Translations under genes and position numbers: made by a program
Source: Ignavibacteria bacterium
GTDB taxonomy: Bacteria; Bacteroidota; Ignavibacteria; Kapaibacteriales; UBA4661
Length of the DNA stretch: 64,000 nucleotides
Direction: 5' to 3'
NCBI GenBank assembly: GCA_013298775.1
Contig: JAAFIV010000020.1
Span: 25,322-89,321 of the forward strand
The notes under the pieces: generated by a model
What the model saw: only the letters and a program-made list of their open reading frames with translations
The model's database searches: none
Told to the model about the DNA's origin: nothing
Part shown: in pieces, positions 28,975-39,187 of the stretch
Numbering within the stretch: the first letter of the stretch is position 1
Layout of the letters: each line of letters starts with the position of its first letter

Positions 28975-30573
28975 ATGAGACGGGGAAAGATATTTTTTAT
29001 GAATACCACAACCACGAATAAGAGAACCACGAATAAGAGAATATACCGTGCTTTGAGCGCGTTTGCTTGTTGTAGTGCAATAGCAATATTTCCGCAAGAC
29101 CTCGTACAAACACGCTTGCATGCACAAACTTCCCCGACACAACCTTCTTCCGTACAAACAAAATCCGCACAAGAAAAAACACTCCCTGCAAACAAAAAGC
29201 CATCCGCATTTTTCACCAATACCCGCGCCGTTCTTGGTCAGCGAGCTGTTACAACTGCTACAATTCCTTACCAGAATGTAAAGCAACTTGATTCGGCGTA
29301 TATGCAGAAAAACTATGCTGAAATTGCGAAGAAAATTCTTGCTCACGCAATGAAAGATAGCCTTGCCTACAAGCGTTTGCAATACATGTGCGACACCTAC
29401 GGACCGCGTCTTTCCGGTTCGGCTGGACTTGAACGGGCGATTGACTGGACACTCAGCGAACTCAAAAAAGATGGTTTTGACAACGTACGCGGCGAAGAAG
29501 TGATTGTTCCTTCGTGGCAGCGCGGCGAGGAATCATGCGAGTTGGTGTTTCCACGCGCACAGAAACTGCCCGTTTTGGGCTTGGGCGGAAGCGTGCCAAC
29601 ACCGAAAGGTGGCATTACGGCTCGTGTTCTGGTCGTAAAAGATTTTGCAGACTTGAAACAACGCGCTGGCGACGCGAAAGGAAAAATTGTTCTTTTCAAT
29701 GCGCCCTTTACGCAATACCGCCAAACCGTGATTTACCGCGCTGAGGGTGCGATTCGCGCAGCAGAAGTAGGCGCGGTTGCGAGCCTTATTCGCTCGGTTG
29801 CGTCGTATTCGATGCAAAGCCCGCATACAGGCGGGATGCGCTACCAAGATAGCGTTCCGCAAATTCCACACGCCGCTATTTCGGTGGAAGACGCAGAAAT
29901 GCTTGCGCGGATGCAAGAGCGCGGCGACAGCGTGGTTGTGCGCCTTGTGATGAATGGTCAATCGCTGCCTGATGTAACTTCGCGCAACGTCATTGCGGAA
30001 CTCAAAGGACGCGAGAAGCCTGATGAAATCGTCGTTTTGGGCGGACACATTGATTCATGGGATGTCGGCACGGGCGCGATGGACGATGCGGGCGGCTGCT
30101 TTGCAACATGGAAGGCATTGCACATTCTGAAAGAACTTGGCTTAAAGCCTCGCCGTACCTTGCGTCTGGCACTCTGGACCAATGAAGAAAACGGCTTGCG
30201 TGGTGGAATTGATTATGCAGACAAGCACGGCAAGGAAAAGCACATTTTGGCGTTTGAATCCGATGGTGGCGTGTTTCAGCCACAAGGTTTTGGGTTTACG
30301 GGCGCACCAGATTTGCTGCGCGTCTATTCAGCTGCCGCTACGCTGCTCGCGCCTGTTAGTGCGGCTTCCGTTACAGTTGGCGGTGGTGGTGCAGATATTT
30401 CCCCGCTTATTGAGTACGGCATTCCGCAAATGAGTATTCTGGTAGAAGGCACAAAATATTTTTGGTATCACCACACCACTGCCGACACGCCCGACAAGCT
30501 CAACCCGCATGAAATCAACCAATGCGCGGCGGCAATTGCGGTAATGATGTTTATTGCAGCGGATTTGCCGTAA
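28975..30573 (+). CDS. M28 family metallopeptidase with PA-like insert, exported
   Basis: VVLGGHIDSWDVGTGAMDDAGGCFATWKAL, ALWTNEENGLRGG, YFWYHHTTADTPDKL metal ligands. Confidence 0.92.
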   Translation: MRRGKIFFMNTTTTNKRTTNKRIYRALSAFACCSAIAIFPQDLVQTRLHAQTSPTQPSSVQTKSAQEKTLPANKKPSAFFTNTRAVLGQRAVTTATIPYQNVKQLDSAYMQKNYAEIAKKILAHAMKDSLAYKRLQYMCDTYGPRLSGSAGLERAIDWTLSELKKDGFDNVRGEEVIVPSWQRGEESCELVFPRAQKLPVLGLGGSVPTPKGGITARVLVVKDFADLKQRAGDAKGKIVLFNAPFTQYRQTVIYRAEGAIRAAEVGAVASLIRSVASYSMQSPHTGGMRYQDSVPQIPHAAISVEDAEMLARMQERGDSVVVRLVMNGQSLPDVTSRNVIAELKGREKPDEIVVLGGHIDSWDVGTGAMDDAGGCFATWKALHILKELGLKPRRTLRLALWTNEENGLRGGIDYADKHGKEKHILAFESDGGVFQPQGFGFTGAPDLLRVYSAAATLLAPVSAASVTVGGGGADISPLIEYGIPQMSILVEGTKYFWYHHTTADTPDKLNPHEINQCAAAIAVMMFIAADLP

Positions 30574-30591
30574 CAATATTGTTTTTAGCCT

Positions 30592-30664
30592 CAAAGCTCA
30601 AAGAGCGCGTAGAATTCTCAATGAAATACATCAAAATGAGATTCTAAGCGCTCTTTGAGCTTTG
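30592..30664. terminator. Long palindrome between convergent genes, putative bidirectional terminator
   Basis: caaagctcaaagagcgcgtagaattctca...tgagattctaagcgctctttgagctttg. Confidence 0.75.
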
Positions 30665-30690
30665 CAGTTAAAATTCTGTTGGGAACGGAC

Positions 30691-31416
30691 CTAATACTTG
30701 ATAACCACAAACCCGTTCTGCCGCTTACCTTCTGCGGTTGTTAATCCCAAAACTCCTTTGTACTGCATAAATCTATTTGGTTTTGCGCGTTCAAAGGTAA
30801 AGTAGCCGGGTTCGCCCATCAAAATTCTGTAAAAAATATTACACGGTTCAAAGCGAATAGTAATGCACGGAACGCCGCTCACAACCTCGCTTGCAGCCTT
30901 TGAAAGGCACATATCTGCAACAATTCCATGGAGCGGTAAGGCAACCATAAACGTTACATTTTCTCCCCTATCAACCGCCTCAATGCTTTGTGCAATGCGC
31001 TCGCTCACAAGCGTTGTCGGGACGGCATTCTCGGCTTTTATGCTATGCTCTTCCAAGCCCGCGCCTTTGCGCTCGCGGTGTTGCGCCACAAAGCCATTTG
31101 CGGAAGGCGTTTGAAAAAGATATTCGCCCGTGCGATAATCTTCAATTTTATTCAAAAATAGTTTTAATTGTTTTGCCTGAAAGTGCGTTGTTTCCTGCCG
31201 AACAAGATTCTTTTCACTATCGAAATATGACGTAACACGACGCGTCGTGTCGCCGCTTTGAACAAATTTCACAGTATAAGTGTGCGTATTTTTACTGTTA
31301 ATCGCAATCGTTGCGGAGTAGTCAATATGCGGTGACAACGTAGTAATGATGCTTGGAGCAATAGCAAAAGCGCCGACGGAACAACATACCATTGTGAGAA
31401 AAATACGTACTTTCAT
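30691..31416 (-). CDS. Hypothetical exported protein
   Basis: MKVRIFLTMVCCSVGAFA signal; no family recognised. Confidence 0.75.
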   Translation of the reverse strand: MKVRIFLTMVCCSVGAFAIAPSIITTLSPHIDYSATIAINSKNTHTYTVKFVQSGDTTRRVTSYFDSEKNLVRQETTHFQAKQLKLFLNKIEDYRTGEYLFQTPSANGFVAQHRERKGAGLEEHSIKAENAVPTTLVSERIAQSIEAVDRGENVTFMVALPLHGIVADMCLSKAASEVVSGVPCITIRFEPCNIFYRILMGEPGYFTFERAKPNRFMQYKGVLGLTTAEGKRQNGFVVIKY

Positions 31417-31516
31417 GCAATACGGGTGGAATGTGGTGAGAAACTGTATCGTTTTAACAAGAAGCCGATAGTGGTGAAGGGTGTTACAACGTTTTTTGAC
31501 AAGTACATGTAACCAT

Positions 31517-31614
31517 AGGTGTTTTGAAAAAGGTGTTTTGAAAAAGGTGTTTTGAAAAAGGTGTTTTGAAAAAGGTGTTTTGAAAAAGGTGTTTTGAAAA
31601 AGGTGTTTTGAAAA
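31517..31614. repeat. 14-nt tandem repeat, 7 copies (AGGTGTTTTGAAAA)
   Basis: Units start at 31517, 31531, 31545, 31559, 31573, 31587, 31601. Confidence 0.95.
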
Positions 31615-31740
31615 CCAATCTGCACACCGCTTAAAATATCACTTTTTTGAGAATATTTCCTATTGTATGGTGTACTACCTCTGAAACAATTGTAGTAACA
31701 ACCGTCTGCACATTTTGAACATATAGGTTTGAATCGGGTC

Positions 31741-31807
31741 GCAGACAAGAATATCTGTTTGCGCCGAAGCCTGATTTTAAGAGGCACAGATAGACATTCT
31801 TCTCTGT
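31741..31807. repeat. Family B palindromic element, copy B2 (degenerate)
   Basis: gcagacaagaatatctgtttgcgccgaagcctgattttaagaggcacagatagacattcttctctg. Confidence 0.6.
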
Positions 31808-31894
31808 TTCTTCTCGAAAATGTCCAGACTATTGCCGTAGGAAAGGTAGAAAAATCTGTACGACTGCAAATGTACTATTGTATTTTGGACATCA

Positions 31895-34447
31895 GTGGCA
31901 AATATCCCTGAAAATTCCCATTCATTATTTCAAAAAATCTTGTATTTTTGCTTTGCTGATTTCACAATTACTCTCTCAATACTTTTCGCAAAAGCCGCTA
32001 CTTCCCCACATTTCACAACGCATGACGCATTGACCCGCCGTATTCCCTGTTGTTTCACTTCTTTGCTGGATGTTATGAATTTCTCCCAATATCGCTCCCA
32101 ACGCACTTTCCGCGCTGGTGCAGTGCTGTTTTCGATTGCAATGATTTCGGTGCTTTTCGCCGCAATGCACGTTCCCACGCGCCTTGCAGCACAGGTGCGC
32201 GTAAGCGCGTGGCAAACGTATTCTTCCATGCTCAACATTCGTGCAACCGTTTCGGATAGGAATGGTGCGGTCTGGGCGGGTACGTCGGGTGGCGTATTTT
32301 CCTACAACCCCAGTACCAATGCGGTGCAGGAGTATCGCAATGTCAATGCGCTTCTCGGCTTGGATATTACTGCGCTCGCAATTCACCCGACAACGGGCGA
32401 CATCTACGCTGGCGGCTTCAATGGTGTGATTAATATTTTCGACGGCAAAAATTGGCGCAATGTTACCGATGTCCTCAGCGCAAATACGCCGCGCAAGCAG
32501 ATTAACAGCTTTTTGTTTATTGATAATCTCGTGTTTATCGGTGGAGAATTTGGGCTAATTGTCTTCGACCCCGCACGAAATGTGATTACCGAGACCGTCC
32601 AGCGTTTTGGCTCGTTGCAGCCGAATTTACCCGTGAAGCAGCTTTTGCTTGCACAAAACCGCATCTGGGCTGCCACCGACGGCGGTGTCGTTTCCGCACA
32701 ACTCGGCTCGCGAAGCTACGTTAGTCCTGCTCTTTGGACCGTTCACCCGCTTGTGGCGAATAATGTACCGCTCACGCAGCAAGGCGTTTCGCGGATTGCT
32801 GTGCTTGGAACAAGCGTATATGCGGTGCAGGATAAAAATCTCTGGCAAATGCGTCAAAACCGCTTCGATACGACGCTCGTAACTGCCTTCGAGCCGATTG
32901 TGTCCATGCAAGTTTTCCAAAATCAGCTGTACTACGCCTCGCAGAGCCGCGTCTGGCGATTGCGTCAGGAAGAACAGCTTATGGTCGCCGACCCGCGTTT
33001 TATCAATGGTTTGAATGTGCTTCAGGTGCAAGGAATGGAGCGGCTTTCGGTGAATACCACACAAAGTTTCGGCTTCCTCGCACCAAGCGTTGGCGCGATG
33101 CCCCCCACAACGCCAACGAACTTTATTTCGCTCAATTCCCCGCTCGCAAACCGCTTCCGCTCTCTCACGGTGGACAAACAAGGCGGCTTGTGGTGTGTTT
33201 CCGGCGCAGGCAATCCCTCGCAAATCCCCAACGATGGCGGCGCGACGGGCATTTCGCTCTTTGAAAATGAGAAATGGTCGAGTTTTAACGTGGCAAATTA
33301 TCCGCAAATGCGAGCAAATACGTACTACCAGATTGATGCGCAGCCAGACGGCTCGGTCTGGGCAGCAAACTTCGGACGCGCAGGCGCGTTGCAAATTGAG
33401 CGCACCGGTACTGGCGGCGGAACTGGCGCAAATACTGGCTTTCGCTTGACAAATTTTACCACAACCAATTCCACGCTCAGTTTTTCGTCGGGAGAATTTA
33501 TCGTCACGGGGCAAGTCCGCACCGATGAGCGTGGCGTACTTTCGATGCCGAACTTTTTGGCAGATAGTCTCGTTGTGCAGCGCGACGCGCAAGGGAGATT
33601 TTACAAACGCTCCAGCCCAATTCTTCGCGAGAAGCAGTACATTTTCCAAGCCATAGACCGCGCAAATACGCGCTGGTTCGCAACATGGCGCGGCACGCAG
33701 ATTCTTGCCTACAACGACAATAACACGCTGAGTAACCCCAACGACGACATTTGGTATTATCTGCCCAGCGACCTCATTACCGAAGGGCAAAGCTGCATTG
33801 TGGCGGATAAGCAAGATTTTATCTGGATTGGCACACCCAAAAATTTGTATGCCATTATCAATCCAGGCGTAGTGCTGAACACGGGTACACCAACGCGGAT
33901 TGCGCTTGAAACCAACCGCGCACTCGCCGACCAAAGCATCAATGCGATTGCGGTGGACGCGCTCAATTACAAGTGGATTGGCACAAACAATGGCGTGTGG
34001 GTGTTGGATGAAGTTGGCGGCAGAGTGCTGGCGCAATTCACGACGCAAAATTCCCCGCTCGCCAGCAATTCCGTCTTTGCCATCGCGATTGACGATAACT
34101 CTGGGAAAGTTTATTTTGGCACAGACAATGGCTTGTCAGTCGCGCAGACACTCTCGGTCAAGCCAAATGCTGATTTTTCCGCGCTGCGCTGCTTCCCACA
34201 ACCTTTTGTTCCGCAGCAGGACAATGAACTTGTGATTGATGGCTTGGCAGAAAATTCAGAAGTAAAAATTTCGACGGTTGATGGCGTACTCGTGCGCTCT
34301 TTCGCTAAGTCGAACTCGCGCACAGTTGTCTGGGACGGCTTTGATAATTTTGGTCGCGCCGTGCAAAGTGGCGTGTTCGTTATCTCGGCGTACTCCGAGA
34401 CCAACGGCACAAACGCTGTGGTGAAAGCAATGGTCATCCAGAAATAA
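31895..34447 (+). CDS. PorZ-like beta-propeller protein with C-terminal sorting/FlgD-like domain
   Basis: VSAWQTYSSMLNIRATVSDRNGAVWAGTSGGVFSYNPSTNAVQEYRNVNALLGLDITALAIHPTTGDIYAGGFNGVINIFDG...; C-term VVWDGFDNFGRAVQSGVFVISAYSETNGTNAVVKAMVIQK; true start probably MNFSQYRSQRTFRAG. Confidence 0.8.
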   Translation: MANIPENSHSLFQKILYFCFADFTITLSILFAKAATSPHFTTHDALTRRIPCCFTSLLDVMNFSQYRSQRTFRAGAVLFSIAMISVLFAAMHVPTRLAAQVRVSAWQTYSSMLNIRATVSDRNGAVWAGTSGGVFSYNPSTNAVQEYRNVNALLGLDITALAIHPTTGDIYAGGFNGVINIFDGKNWRNVTDVLSANTPRKQINSFLFIDNLVFIGGEFGLIVFDPARNVITETVQRFGSLQPNLPVKQLLLAQNRIWAATDGGVVSAQLGSRSYVSPALWTVHPLVANNVPLTQQGVSRIAVLGTSVYAVQDKNLWQMRQNRFDTTLVTAFEPIVSMQVFQNQLYYASQSRVWRLRQEEQLMVADPRFINGLNVLQVQGMERLSVNTTQSFGFLAPSVGAMPPTTPTNFISLNSPLANRFRSLTVDKQGGLWCVSGAGNPSQIPNDGGATGISLFENEKWSSFNVANYPQMRANTYYQIDAQPDGSVWAANFGRAGALQIERTGTGGGTGANTGFRLTNFTTTNSTLSFSSGEFIVTGQVRTDERGVLSMPNFLADSLVVQRDAQGRFYKRSSPILREKQYIFQAIDRANTRWFATWRGTQILAYNDNNTLSNPNDDIWYYLPSDLITEGQSCIVADKQDFIWIGTPKNLYAIINPGVVLNTGTPTRIALETNRALADQSINAIAVDALNYKWIGTNNGVWVLDEVGGRVLAQFTTQNSPLASNSVFAIAIDDNSGKVYFGTDNGLSVAQTLSVKPNADFSALRCFPQPFVPQQDNELVIDGLAENSEVKISTVDGVLVRSFAKSNSRTVVWDGFDNFGRAVQSGVFVISAYSETNGTNAVVKAMVIQK

Positions 34448-34464
34448 ACAAGAAATTACTCTAC

Positions 34465-34556
34465 GTGAGGCTCTCATTTCCTAATGAGGGTCTCACTTTG
34501 GTAATGTTCTTCGTCAGGGTCTCACTTTGGTAATGTTCTTCGTCAGGGTCTCACTT
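34465..34556. repeat. Family R palindrome plus tandem 29-bp copies
   Basis: gtgaggctctcatttcctaatgagggtctcac then 2x ggtaatgttcttcgtcagggtctcacttt. Confidence 0.8.
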
Positions 34557-35988
34557 TTTTTCGAGAAAAAACCTCCCAAAGCCGCACCACACCAAGTCCC
34601 ACAAGCGGCAGCATCCCTGCAAACACATAAATCCGATAACGCGGCAAGACAAAGGTAAGCGCGAAAATACCCGTGTACATCAGCAAATATGCGGCAATGA
34701 GAAAAGCGGCAGCATTTGGCGCGAACAATTTCTTTGCGGCAAAAATACTCCACACACCGCACCAAATCAAGATGCTCACGCTTATCATGCTGAGAGCATA
34801 GAGGATGTTTTGACTTTGTGGATTATAGAAATCATGCACCCACAAGAAAAATACTTTTTTTGCTGATAATACTAGTGTTTCTGCGGGATGTGCGCGTATG
34901 TAGCCAATGGCTTCTGCTTTCAAAATATCATTTGCCCGAAGCTCAAACGTGCGGTCGAAGGACAGCGCGTCGAACTTACGCGTAATGGGCGCGTACAGCG
35001 TGTCCGACAAAAGCGAACACGCTTCCTCGCCGCCTGGTTTCCAGCCTGTACCAGTGGCATAAGGATTATTCCCGCGCCAAATCTCAAACCAAGGGCGGCT
35101 CACCGTCGGAATAAATTTTCCAAACACCTGATAATTCCTCACAATCCACGGCGAAATTACGAGCAAAGCAAGAATGCAAGCAAGCGCAGAAATTCCAATA
35201 AATCGTATTTTGCGAGCCTGTACCGTAGTAATGATGCCCGCTCCAAGCAAAAGCAGCGTTCCAAAAACAAGAAACTCACTTCGCAAAAGCATCTGCACAC
35301 CAGCACAAATGCCCGCAGCAAGGAAATATGCGGCATTGCGCTGGCGTACTGCTTCGAGTATCATCCAAAAAAACATAATAATCCCAAGTTGATATAAACT
35401 TGAGCCAGAATACGTGACAACACCATACGCAAGCGGCAAAAAGAACGTTGAAACAATAGCACTGATGCGGGCTGCAGCTTCGCTCGCATTTTCCGATAAA
35501 ACCGTATCAGGAAATTCTTCCGCAAGCAATAAAGCCACCTTGTACGCAACAAGCGGAAACAACGCGCTCCACAGAACATTGAGCCACATCAGCATTGATG
35601 CGGCGTTGGGCGTTTCTCCCCAGAGCAAAAACGCCCAATACACGATATACGTTTGCAAGGGCGGCTGCCACGCTGTTTCGTAGGGTGGCGGCGTGTGCGA
35701 TTCTATAAGGGCGCGGCGTTCCACGTCAAGCGGAATGTAGGTGAGCCAGTGCATTGCATAGCCGTGTCCGTGCAGCATATTCGAGGCTATTGCGCCCATT
35801 TCATACATTTCTGGCTTTTCAGGTGTGCCAAAGTGCAGCACGATTGCGCCCCGTATCATTACCGCCAGAAGGAGAATGCCGAGAAGGAATATCTTCTTCG
35901 GAGAGCGCACCAATACTTGCCCCGTGAGCTGAGATATTGTGCGGAATATAGCTTGGCGCGGAGAAACGCGAGGCGAGGACTTGGTCAT
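34543..35988 (-). CDS. Polytopic membrane glycosyltransferase (GT39/ArnT-like)
   Basis: EMYEMGAIASNMLHGHGYAM...; multiple TM segments; paralogous to 36935..38557. Confidence 0.85.
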   Translation of the reverse strand: MTKSSPRVSPRQAIFRTISQLTGQVLVRSPKKIFLLGILLLAVMIRGAIVLHFGTPEKPEMYEMGAIASNMLHGHGYAMHWLTYIPLDVERRALIESHTPPPYETAWQPPLQTYIVYWAFLLWGETPNAASMLMWLNVLWSALFPLVAYKVALLLAEEFPDTVLSENASEAAARISAIVSTFFLPLAYGVVTYSGSSLYQLGIIMFFWMILEAVRQRNAAYFLAAGICAGVQMLLRSEFLVFGTLLLLGAGIITTVQARKIRFIGISALACILALLVISPWIVRNYQVFGKFIPTVSRPWFEIWRGNNPYATGTGWKPGGEEACSLLSDTLYAPITRKFDALSFDRTFELRANDILKAEAIGYIRAHPAETLVLSAKKVFFLWVHDFYNPQSQNILYALSMISVSILIWCGVWSIFAAKKLFAPNAAAFLIAAYLLMYTGIFALTFVLPRYRIYVFAGMLPLVGLGVVRLWEVFSRKKVRP

Positions 35989-36706
35989 AGTGTTTATCGA
36001 AAAGATTATATTTCACAATACATTTGAGCGCGGAAAAGCCGTCTTTCCACGTGATTTTCTTGCCTTCGGCGTAGGTGCGCCCGTTGTAGGAAATACCAAC
36101 CTCGTACATCCTACACACGCCATATTTTGAGAGCTTTGCAACTTTCGCCGTAATTTCAGGTTCAAATCCGAAACGCTCCTCTTTAATCTCAATATGGCGC
36201 AAAATCTCGCTCCGAAAGACTTTGTAACAGGTCTCCATATCGGTTAAATTGATGTCGGTGAACATATTGGAAAGCATCGTGAGAACTTTATTGCCCACCG
36301 AATGCCAGAAATACAAGACGCGGTGCGGCTCTCCGCCAGCAAAGCGTGAACCAAAGACAACATCTGCCTTACCAGCAAGAAGCGGCTTCAGGAGCAGTGG
36401 ATAATCCATCGGGTCGTACTCAAAATCGGCATCTTGAATCAGCACAATATCGCCAGACACCTTGCCAAATCCCGTTCTAAGGGCAGCTCCTTTTCCTTGA
36501 TTAACGTCGTGGTGAAAAATGCGGATAACATCATGTCCTGCATACCGCTCCAATGCTCGTGCGGTGCCATCTTTCGAGCAATCATTCACCACAATAATTT
36601 CCCGCGATAAACCCAAATGAGCTACATCGCTTGCCAATACACGCTCAAGAACTGCATGAATATAGCGTTCCTCGTTATAGACAGGTATTACGATAGAGAG
36701 TTTCAT
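35819..36706 (-). CDS. Glycosyltransferase family 2 (dolichyl-phosphate-mannose synthase-like)
   Basis: MKLSIVIPVYNEERYIHAVLERV...VVNDCSKDGTARAL...QGKGAALRTGF...ILIQDADFEYDPMDYPLLLKPL. Confidence 0.93.
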   Translation of the reverse strand: MKLSIVIPVYNEERYIHAVLERVLASDVAHLGLSREIIVVNDCSKDGTARALERYAGHDVIRIFHHDVNQGKGAALRTGFGKVSGDIVLIQDADFEYDPMDYPLLLKPLLAGKADVVFGSRFAGGEPHRVLYFWHSVGNKVLTMLSNMFTDINLTDMETCYKVFRSEILRHIEIKEERFGFEPEITAKVAKLSKYGVCRMYEVGISYNGRTYAEGKKITWKDGFSALKCIVKYNLFDKHYDQVLASRFSAPSYIPHNISAHGASIGALSEEDIPSRHSPSGGNDTGRNRAALWHT

Positions 36707-36790
36707 ACCAACAACCTTGATAAATGAAAAAACAGGGGACTAAATACATCATTCTCGCATTAAGCAGCAATAATGAAAAATGTGAACAAA

Positions 36791-36876
36791 GAACGCGGAT
36801 TTGAGGACTCAAGAGGACTGTAAGGATGAAAAAAAGTCCTCAAAATCCTGAGAGTCTGGGAACTCATCAGCGTTCC
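36791..36876. repeat. Family C inverted repeat, copy C3 (degenerate)
   Basis: gaacgcggatttgaggactcaagaggac...gtcctcaaaatcct...cgttcc. Confidence 0.6.
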
Positions 36877-36934
36877 AAATAATCGTTGCATAATTCAAGC
36901 ATCATGCACTACAATTATGACAACATAAAACGAA

Positions 36935-38557
36935 TTATTTTACACGAACCTCCTTCCCATGCAGGAAAAACCACGCTCCTAGCCCCACAAACGGCATGAG
37001 CAACGACACAAAATAAATTTGATAGCGCACCATGTAGAAGGTGATGCCAAAAATTGCCGTGTAATAGGCGTAGATACACGAACAACACCAGAGCAACAAG
37101 GATTGATGCGCTCTCCACGCACCTGCGCGAATTCGCCTTCGCCACAGCGCAACAAGCCCTGTCATTGCGCAGATTGTCCAAGGCAGAACCGTGAGAAGGT
37201 AGGCAGGATGCCGTGTTTTGGAGTAGAACATATCAAACATCCAGATTTCACCAGCTTTTAGGAGCGTCATCGCAGTAGTGCGCACAGGATTCGCTTTCAT
37301 GTAGGCAAGACTTTCTTCTTTGAAAATATCGTCCATCTTCGGCTCAAATGCTTGGTTGTAGGGCAATGAATCCAAGCGTTGGAGAATATGGCGATTGCGC
37401 AGAGTGTCGCAGGCAGAGAGGAACTGCTCGCCTTCCACGCCACGAATGCGATAAATACTGCCTTCAAAGAGCGCATTATTACCACGCCAGATTTCATGCC
37501 ATGCGCGGCTAATCGTTGGCATGAATCGGTGAAAAAGTGTGTAATTGCGCCATGTCCAAGGAGCAATCACTACCGCGCACACCAGTATCGCTATTGCACC
37601 ATTTCTCACGCTGTGGAGTATTGCGGCGGAAGACGCGCCATTGACAAAGCCATGCTCACTGATATGCCCTGCAAGCAGCACTACAACAAGCACGGCAAAG
37701 AGTAGCATTGCTTCACTGCGCGTCATCATCAAAAAACCAAAGGCAACACCGAGACACGCTGACGAGGCAAGCGACCACACGCGAGCCGCCCGCACCACTG
37801 CCCACATCGCCAGTAATGCAACAAAGACCGACGGAACAAGAGCGAGAATTTTCGTGGCAGCATGGGCGGCAGGAAGGAAACACGCGCCCATGACAGCAGC
37901 GAGGCGAGCAATAGCCTCATCGTGTGGTAAAATATGTTCTGATGCAATTCCCTCAAACATCTCATATAATCTTGCTTCCAGCGTTATTTGATACACAAGC
38001 CACACTGAGAGCATTCCCAAGCAACAATCCAGCAACACAAGGAATAATCGGGCGTGTGGGGTTTGTCCGAAAAGGAAATATGTTCCAGCAATGATAGCAG
38101 GGTACATCGGTGGCTGATTCGCGCTGAGAAATGTTGGTGCTTCGCGCATAACGGCACGGCGTTCTTCCTGAAGCGACGTGTAGATATACCACGCATGAAA
38201 TGAGAATCCATGCCCTTTATAGATGTTTTCTGCAATACCGCCCTGCTCGTACAATTCCTCATTTTGGGGAATACCAACAGCAGCAACCATCAGCAAACGC
38301 AGCAATAATGCGCCACCGAGAACGATGAGTAAAAATCGCTTTTGCGATGATTGAAGTATAACCCGAAGTGTCGCATGACGTATAGCCTGAAGTGTCGCAT
38401 GACGTATAGCGGACAGAGCGAAATATCGAAATCGCGCAAGCATGGTATCCTCTTCTTTCCGAACGGGACGACGCAAGAATAAACAAGAAACAGGTCGAGA
38501 GCAAAACACCTTCAAAGCCTCGTAAAAACAGGCGTTGAATGAAGTTTCTCCCCTCAA
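36935..38557 (-). CDS. Polytopic membrane glycosyltransferase (GT39/ArnT-like) paralog
   Basis: NEELYEQGGIAENIYKGHGFSFHAWYIYTSLQEERRAVMREAPTFLSANQPPMYPAIIAGTYFLFG. Confidence 0.85.
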   Translation of the reverse strand: MRGETSFNACFYEALKVFCSRPVSCLFLRRPVRKEEDTMLARFRYFALSAIRHATLQAIRHATLRVILQSSQKRFLLIVLGGALLLRLLMVAAVGIPQNEELYEQGGIAENIYKGHGFSFHAWYIYTSLQEERRAVMREAPTFLSANQPPMYPAIIAGTYFLFGQTPHARLFLVLLDCCLGMLSVWLVYQITLEARLYEMFEGIASEHILPHDEAIARLAAVMGACFLPAAHAATKILALVPSVFVALLAMWAVVRAARVWSLASSACLGVAFGFLMMTRSEAMLLFAVLVVVLLAGHISEHGFVNGASSAAILHSVRNGAIAILVCAVVIAPWTWRNYTLFHRFMPTISRAWHEIWRGNNALFEGSIYRIRGVEGEQFLSACDTLRNRHILQRLDSLPYNQAFEPKMDDIFKEESLAYMKANPVRTTAMTLLKAGEIWMFDMFYSKTRHPAYLLTVLPWTICAMTGLVALWRRRIRAGAWRAHQSLLLWCCSCIYAYYTAIFGITFYMVRYQIYFVSLLMPFVGLGAWFFLHGKEVRVK

Positions 38558-39043
38558 GTTGTTCCTATTTCTTGAGAGTATGAAAAATACACTTGTCAGT
38601 GAATAATTTTACAATGCAGTCTAAAAACACAGCGAAAAAATACAGCAAAAAAAACAGTAGTAGTGCAGTAATAATGCAGGTTTCACGCTACATCGTTATT
38701 GCGAGGTATGCAGTTCTGGAAGAAGGAGAAAAAAAAGATAGCACGAGGAGAACGCTTGCAACTTACAAAAGGAAAGAAGGGGAAAATAGTGCAGGGAAGT
38801 AACAAAATAAGATGACCAAAAGTCATGGCAAAGGCGGGTTTGAATGGCAGAAAAGAGAGAAGACCGATAGCTCGTCAAACAAGTTTTGATGTATTGCCCT
38901 TCGATTTCTGTAATACAATCAAGCCCAGCATGAGGTTTGGTGAGGTTTTCACCCTGCTTCATTCTGAGCTTATTAAAGGGATCGAAGGGTGTAGTTTAAT
39001 TTTTTATGCCCGTAAGGTTGTGGACGCAATTACATTCCATTGG

Positions 39044-39123
39044 GCAGACAAGAGTGTCTGCTTGTGCCGAAGCCAGTATTTATCGGTAGCGCAGACCACT
39101 CTTGTCTGCGCCACAAGACGCTC
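39044..39123. repeat. Family B palindromic element, copy B3
   Basis: gcagacaagagtgtctgcttgtgccgaagccagtatttatcggtagcgcagaccactcttgtctgcgccacaagacgct. Confidence 0.85.
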
Positions 39124-39187
39124 ATGTATTGTGTCCATAACCGCAACTTGAACGATATTCCTCCTAAAACTGCCGTTCCTCATAACT

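Noticed and set aside
31517-31614. Possible CRISPR array
   Set aside because: 14-nt units directly abut with no spacers.
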